A stretch of 64,000 nt of DNA, from the NCBI RefSeq assembly GCF_000012985.1, contig NC_007645.1, positions 6,995,001 through 7,059,000 of the forward strand, written 5' to 3'. The notes under the pieces are model-generated. The model was given only the letters and a program-made list of their open reading frames with translations. It did not search any database and was not told the DNA's origin. A program made the position numbers and the translations under genes. Below, in pieces: positions 59,714 to 64,000 of the stretch (its first letter is position 1; each line of letters begins with the position of its first letter). This DNA is from Hahella chejuensis KCTC 2396. GTDB lineage: Bacteria; Pseudomonadota; Gammaproteobacteria; Pseudomonadales; Oleiphilaceae.

Positions 59714-61156
59714 CTAGCCTCGTGTGAACGCCTCCGGCCCGGTTGCGGCGACGTTGCCCGCCGACGCTTCCCAGCCGCCGCCCAGTGAGCGGTATATTTC
59801 CACAACGCCTTTCATGATATCCGTCTCCGCCTGCATGGCGGCGTCTTCCGCCGCCAGACGGGTGCGCTCTGTATCCAGCAACACCAGCAGATCGATGAAG
59901 CCTTCCTTATACTGCGCCTGCGCGATTTCCTGGGCGCGGGCGCTGCTTTCCACTTGCGCCTGCAAATGCAGATACCGCAGCTGACTCTGGTGATAGTTAA
60001 CAAAACTGAGCTGTGCGTCTTCTAACGCCCGCAAGACGGTCTGTTGATAATCTTCCAGAGCCGCCTCGTTGTGCGCTTCCGCAACACGCACCCGCGCCTT
60101 CAAAGACGCCCAGTCGAACACCGCCCAGTTGAGGGTGGGGGCCACAGACCAGGCGCCGGAAGAAGACTTCAGCAGCTCACTGCCGGAGCCGGAAATAAAG
60201 CCCAGGAAACCCGTCATTTCAACTTTGGGAAACAAATCCGCCGTAGCCACGCCAATCCTGGCGCTTGCCGACGCCAGACGACGCTCCGCGACGCGCACGT
60301 CGGGACGACGACGCAATAACGCAGCGGGGTCGCCAATCGCAAGCGTCGTCGCCACCTGCGGGATAGGCTGATAGCTCAGATCCACCGCCAGCTTGCCCGG
60401 CTCGGCGCCGGTCAGCACAGCCAGCCGATATTCATCGCGGGCGATGCGCGCCTGCAACGGGGCCAGCGTGGCCTGCGCTCCGGCATACTGCGCCTTACTG
60501 CGCACCACATCCAGCTCAGCGCCGACGCCAGACTTATACTTCGCTTCCGTCAGATCCACGACGGATTTCAGATTCTCCAGGTTGCGCTGCGCCACCTGAA
60601 CCTGCGCCTGGGCGCCGCGCAAATCCGCATAGACGCGCACGACTTCGGCAATGATCTCCACCTGTACATTGCGTAACGCCGCGTCGCTGGACAACGCTTC
60701 CGCTTCGGCGGCTTCGATCAGCCGCGTCACGCGACCGAAGAAGTCCAGGTTCCAGCTCAGGTTGCCTCCGGCGGAATACTGCTCCACCTTGGCGGCGTCA
60801 GAGAAAGTCGGCGCCGACTTGGCGCGCGAGGCGCTGTACTCGGCCCCCACGCCGCCTTTCGGAAAGCGGTCGTCGCGACTGTCGTCAAACGCAGCGTAGG
60901 CCGCCTTCACATTGGCCCGCGCCTTGGCGATGTCGTGATTGTCGGCAAGGGCGAGATCCACCAGTTTCTCAATACGGGGATCGTTGAACTGCCCCCACCA
61001 GTTTTCCTCCATTCGCTGGAAGTCGAACTGCTGTTGATTAAACGTCTGCAGCTGCGCCGCAGGTGCTTCCGGAGCCTGATAATCAGGCCCCACTGTCATG
61101 CATCCCGCCATAGCAAGGGTCAACGAGGAGACCAGGAAAAACTTCGTCTTACGCAT
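59714..61156 (-). CDS. RND efflux outer-membrane lipoprotein (NodT/OprM family)
   Basis: This 480-residue outer-membrane factor has a lipobox (LTLAMAGC) and the family opening MTVGPDYQAPEAP. Two OEP repeats follow, with SWNLDFFGRVTRLIEAAEAEAL, LAVLTGAEPGKL and RRRPDVRVAERRLASASARIGVA, the usual OprM/CusC landmarks, and the second-half IAQAQYKEGFIDLLVLLDTER. It forms the trimeric exit duct for the RND pump encoded just upstream; its ATG overlaps that gene's stop by eight bases. Confidence 0.95.
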   Translation of the reverse strand: MRKTKFFLVSSLTLAMAGCMTVGPDYQAPEAPAAQLQTFNQQQFDFQRMEENWWGQFNDPRIEKLVDLALADNHDIAKARANVKAAYAAFDDSRDDRFPKGGVGAEYSASRAKSAPTFSDAAKVEQYSAGGNLSWNLDFFGRVTRLIEAAEAEALSSDAALRNVQVEIIAEVVRVYADLRGAQAQVQVAQRNLENLKSVVDLTEAKYKSGVGAELDVVRSKAQYAGAQATLAPLQARIARDEYRLAVLTGAEPGKLAVDLSYQPIPQVATTLAIGDPAALLRRRPDVRVAERRLASASARIGVATADLFPKVEMTGFLGFISGSGSELLKSSSGAWSVAPTLNWAVFDWASLKARVRVAEAHNEAALEDYQQTVLRALEDAQLSFVNYHQSQLRYLHLQAQVESSARAQEIAQAQYKEGFIDLLVLLDTERTRLAAEDAAMQAETDIMKGVVEIYRSLGGGWEASAGNVAATGPEAFTRG

Positions 61157-64000
61157 GAGCCGCCTCCCCTTGCGCCTCGTCCTGCGGATCGCGCTTTTTC
61201 ACCCAGCGACGAATCAGGTGATAGAACAACGGCGTCAGCAACAGTCCGAATATCGTCACTCCGATCATGCCGGAGAACACCGCAACGCCCATGGCGTGAC
61301 GCATCTCCGCGCCGGCGCCGCTGGAGTACACCAATGGGGCGACGCCCATGATGAACGCCAGAGACGTCATCAGAATCGGACGCAAACGCAGGCGGCAGGC
61401 TTCCAGGATCGCATCCATCAGACTCAGGCCCGCGTCCTGACGCTCCTTGGCGAACTCCACAATCAGAATCGCGTTTTTGGTCGCCAGTCCCACCAGTACG
61501 ATGAGACCAATCTGGGTAAAGATATTGTTGTCGCCGCCGGACAGAATCACTCCGGTCATGGCCGACAACAACGTCATCGGCACGATCAGAATGATCGCCA
61601 ATGGCAACGACCAGCTTTCGTACTGCGCCGCCAGCACCAGGAAGACCAGCAGAACAACCAGCGGGAAGACGAATACCGCTGTGTTGCCCGCCAGAATCTG
61701 CTGATAAGTCAGCTCGGTCCACTCGAAGGTCATGCCGTTGGGCAGTTCGTCGTTGAGCAACTTCTCGATCGCCGCCTGCGCCTGACCGGAGCTGTAGCCT
61801 GGAGCCGGCGCGCCGTTTATTTCCGCAGTGGGGTAACCGTTATAGTGCATGACCCGGTCCGGTCCCGCCGTATGGGTCACGTTCACGAAGGAGCCAATCG
61901 GAATCATGTCGCCCTGGCCGTTGCGCACTTTCAGACGGCTGATCTGGTCCGCCTCCTGACGAAAATCGTCCTCCGCCTGCACGTTCACCTGATAGGTTCG
62001 GCCAAATTGGTTGTAGTCGTTCACATACAGCGAGCCCATGTAGACCTGCATGGTTTCAAATACGTCGTTCAGAGACACGTTGTGAGACTTCGCCTTCTCC
62101 CGGTCCACGTCCACGTCGATCTGCGGCACGTTGACCTGGAAGCTGCTGAACAAACCGGTCAGACCAGGAGTCGCCCAGGCTTTCTGCACGATGTTCTGGG
62201 TTTGCGCATACAGCTCGTTGTAGCCCATGCTGGCGCGATCTTCGACCTGCAGACGGAAACCGCCGATGGTGCCCAGCCCCATGACAGGCGGCGGCGGGAA
62301 AATCGCCACAAAGGCTTCCTTGATAGCGCTGTACTCGCCATTCAACTGTCCTGCGATAGCGCCAGCGGACAGAGAGGGATCTTTACGTTCCTCAAAAGGC
62401 TTCAGGGTCACGAACACGATGCCGCTGTTAGGGGCGTTCACAAAGCCGTTCACGGACAAACCAGGGAAGGCTACAGCGGATTCCACGCCGGGATGCTTCA
62501 GCGCGATGGCGGACATTTCCCGGATCACGTCTTCCGTACGATCCAGCGAGGCCGCGTCCGGCAACTGCGCGAAGGACACCAGATACTGCTTGTCCTGCTG
62601 CGGCACGAAGCCCACCGGGGTGGCCTGGAACTGATGATAGGTCAGGCCGATCAGGCCGCCGTACACCACCAGAATCACCAGACCGCCGCGAATGATGCGT
62701 TTCACGCCCCAGGTATAGGCATTGGATGCCTTCGCAAAGAACTTGTTGAAAGGCGCGAACAACCAGCGACCGAACAGGCCGTCGATAATGCGGCTCAACA
62801 GATCTTTCTTGGCGCTATGCGGTTTCAACAGCACAGCGGACAGAGCCGGACTCAGGGTCAGTGAGTTGATCGTCGAAATGATCGTGGAGATCGCAATGGT
62901 CAACGCAAACTGTTTATAAAACTGGCCGGTCAGACCAGAAATAAACGCAGTCGGAATAAATACCGCACTCAGCACCAGAGAGGTCGCGATAATCGGACCG
63001 GTCACTTCTTTCATGGCCTGCTTGGTGGCTTCCACCGGCGTCATACCCAACTCGATATTACGCTCGACGTTTTCCACCACCACGATGGCGTCGTCAACCA
63101 CGATGCCGATAGCCAACACCAGTCCAAACAGCGACAACGCGTTCAGCGAGAAACCGAACAGATACATCACCGCGAAGGTACCCACCAGGGAGACCGGCAC
63201 CGCCACCAATGGGATAATTGAGGCGCGCCAGGTCTGCAGGAACAACACCACAACGATGACGACCAGCAGAATGGCTTCCAGCAGAGTTTGCACTACCGCT
63301 TTGATGGAGCCTTTTACGAAAACCGTAGGGTCATAAACGATGGAGTAGTCCACGCCTTCCGGGAACGTCTTCTTCAATTCCGCCATAGTGGCGCGCACGT
63401 TGTCGGAAATTTCAATGGCGTTGGAGCCGGGACGCTGGAAGATCGGCAACGCCGCCGCAGGCTTGTTATTCAACAAAGAGCGCAAAGCATAAGTGCTGGA
63501 GCCCAGTTCCACGCGACCGACGTCTTTCAGGCGGGTCATTTCCCCATTCGGACCGACGCGCACAATAATGTTTTCAAACTCTTCCGTGGATTCCAGACGG
63601 CCTTTCACGTTGATCAGCAACTGAAAGTCGCTGGCGCTGGGAGACGGCGGCGCCGCCAGGGTACCCGCCGCCACCGCGCGGTTCTGTTCACGGATGGCAT
63701 GCAGCACGTCGCTGGTGGTCAGATTCAACGCAGCCACTTTTTCCGGGTCCAGCCAGATGCGCAGAGAGTAATCCCCGGCGCCGAACACACGCACGGCGCC
63801 AACGCCTTCAATACGCGACAGCGCGTCTTTCACGTTCAAGGTGGCGTAGTTCGCCAGGTAAAGGGTGTCGTAACGGTTATCCGGCGACACCATGTGCACA
63901 ACCATGGTCAGGTCCGGCGAGGATTTCTCCGTCGTAACGCCTAATCGCTGCACTTCATTGGGCAGGCGCGGCAAAGCGCGGCTGACGCGGTTCTGCACGT
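61149..64000 (-). CDS. HAE1-family RND efflux pump, AcrB-like (5' end outside window)
   Basis: About 950 residues are visible; the frame remains open at base 64000, and the first roughly 100 residues (helix 1 and the start of the porter domain) are missing. The visible protein starts within PN1 and includes TM4 with the proton-relay pair in AIGIVVDDAIVVVENVERN, the long GFVPQQDKQYLV periplasmic loop start and the C-terminal helices ending RWVKKRDPQDEAQG. It is the inner-membrane pump of a tripartite drug or amphiphile exporter; the membrane-fusion gene is presumably upstream, beyond the window. Confidence 0.95.
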   Translation of the reverse strand, partial: VQNRVSRALPRLPNEVQRLGVTTEKSSPDLTMVVHMVSPDNRYDTLYLANYATLNVKDALSRIEGVGAVRVFGAGDYSLRIWLDPEKVAALNLTTSDVLHAIREQNRAVAAGTLAAPPSPSASDFQLLINVKGRLESTEEFENIIVRVGPNGEMTRLKDVGRVELGSSTYALRSLLNNKPAAALPIFQRPGSNAIEISDNVRATMAELKKTFPEGVDYSIVYDPTVFVKGSIKAVVQTLLEAILLVVIVVVLFLQTWRASIIPLVAVPVSLVGTFAVMYLFGFSLNALSLFGLVLAIGIVVDDAIVVVENVERNIELGMTPVEATKQAMKEVTGPIIATSLVLSAVFIPTAFISGLTGQFYKQFALTIAISTIISTINSLTLSPALSAVLLKPHSAKKDLLSRIIDGLFGRWLFAPFNKFFAKASNAYTWGVKRIIRGGLVILVVYGGLIGLTYHQFQATPVGFVPQQDKQYLVSFAQLPDAASLDRTEDVIREMSAIALKHPGVESAVAFPGLSVNGFVNAPNSGIVFVTLKPFEERKDPSLSAGAIAGQLNGEYSAIKEAFVAIFPPPPVMGLGTIGGFRLQVEDRASMGYNELYAQTQNIVQKAWATPGLTGLFSSFQVNVPQIDVDVDREKAKSHNVSLNDVFETMQVYMGSLYVNDYNQFGRTYQVNVQAEDDFRQEADQISRLKVRNGQGDMIPIGSFVNVTHTAGPDRVMHYNGYPTAEINGAPAPGYSSGQAQAAIEKLLNDELPNGMTFEWTELTYQQILAGNTAVFVFPLVVLLVFLVLAAQYESWSLPLAIILIVPMTLLSAMTGVILSGGDNNIFTQIGLIVLVGLATKNAILIVEFAKERQDAGLSLMDAILEACRLRLRPILMTSLAFIMGVAPLVYSSGAGAEMRHAMGVAVFSGMIGVTIFGLLLTPLFYHLIRRWVKKRDPQDEAQGEAAHA

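Noticed and set aside
61098-62864. Plus-strand open frame (588 codons) opposite the RND pump
   Set aside because: It is antisense to clear RND and OMF coding sequence; composition is dominated by His, Arg and Gln and shows no domain.

Overview
The window looks like a chromosomal segment of a marine gammaproteobacterium. Coding DNA is moderately GC-rich and tightly packed. Families typical of marine Gammaproteobacteria are present: PEP-CTERM proteins, a GlyGly-CTERM protease, a Vibrio-type SBP/permease/ATPase/GH9 sugar locus, and a roughly 950-residue NrdA behind a cobalamin riboswitch. A Hahella-like member of the Oceanospirillales is my best guess from memory of such proteins; no marker gene in the window fixes the taxon.

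Layout. 1-2938: end of a SAM methyltransferase, a short sirtuin without zinc cysteines, a stand-alone ODP-type metallo-beta-lactamase-fold protein and a DUF4336 protein. 3086-12305: five tandem PEP-CTERM surface-type proteins on the minus strand. Four have near-consensus sigma-54 promoters about 45-60 bp upstream of the start codon and an IHF-consensus site about 90 bp further up. 12644-14337: DUF1653, TauE/SafE and DUF1287 proteins. 14322-30119: a double beta-glucoside/oligosaccharide locus. It holds a MalFGK-type importer with a GH1 beta-glucosidase, then a dipeptide-type importer with a cytoplasmic GH9 enzyme, with two LacI regulators and recognisable operators. 30143-31159: a threonine dehydratase/serine racemase-like enzyme.

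31455-40719: a trypsin-like GlyGly-CTERM protease, a small secreted protein, an OmpR/EnvZ-type two-component system translationally coupled to an exported amidohydrolase, a DUF3857/transglutaminase protein and a lipoprotein. 41117-42904: a second secreted serine protease with PKD and PPC domains. 43014-44812: an AraC regulator and a short-chain dehydrogenase. 44813-46760: an AT-richer accessory patch with an orphan Phd/YefM-like antitoxin and a YafO-like toxin preceded by a small unrecognised ORF. 46836-51290: nrdAB (class Ia ribonucleotide reductase) under a cobalamin riboswitch. 51368-54377: a small membrane protein, then a compact pilin cluster (polytopic membrane/pilin fusion, GspF-like protein, type IV pilin). 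54391-56112: YjbR, PaiB-like and GNAT proteins. 56147-56606: a decayed PepSY/cytochrome b561 locus behind an intact CTTAAG-N5-CTTAAG box. 56641-59578: a periplasmic solute-binding-like protein, a MaoC-type hydratase and a PAS-GGDEF diguanylate cyclase. 59714-64000: an outer-membrane efflux lipoprotein and an RND pump that runs off the window.

The most interesting material is the sigma-54/IHF-controlled array of PEP-CTERM paralogues with conserved ends and variable centres, the YafO-like module with an unfamiliar partner, the embedded-pilin fusion, and B12 control of a B12-independent ribonucleotide reductase.
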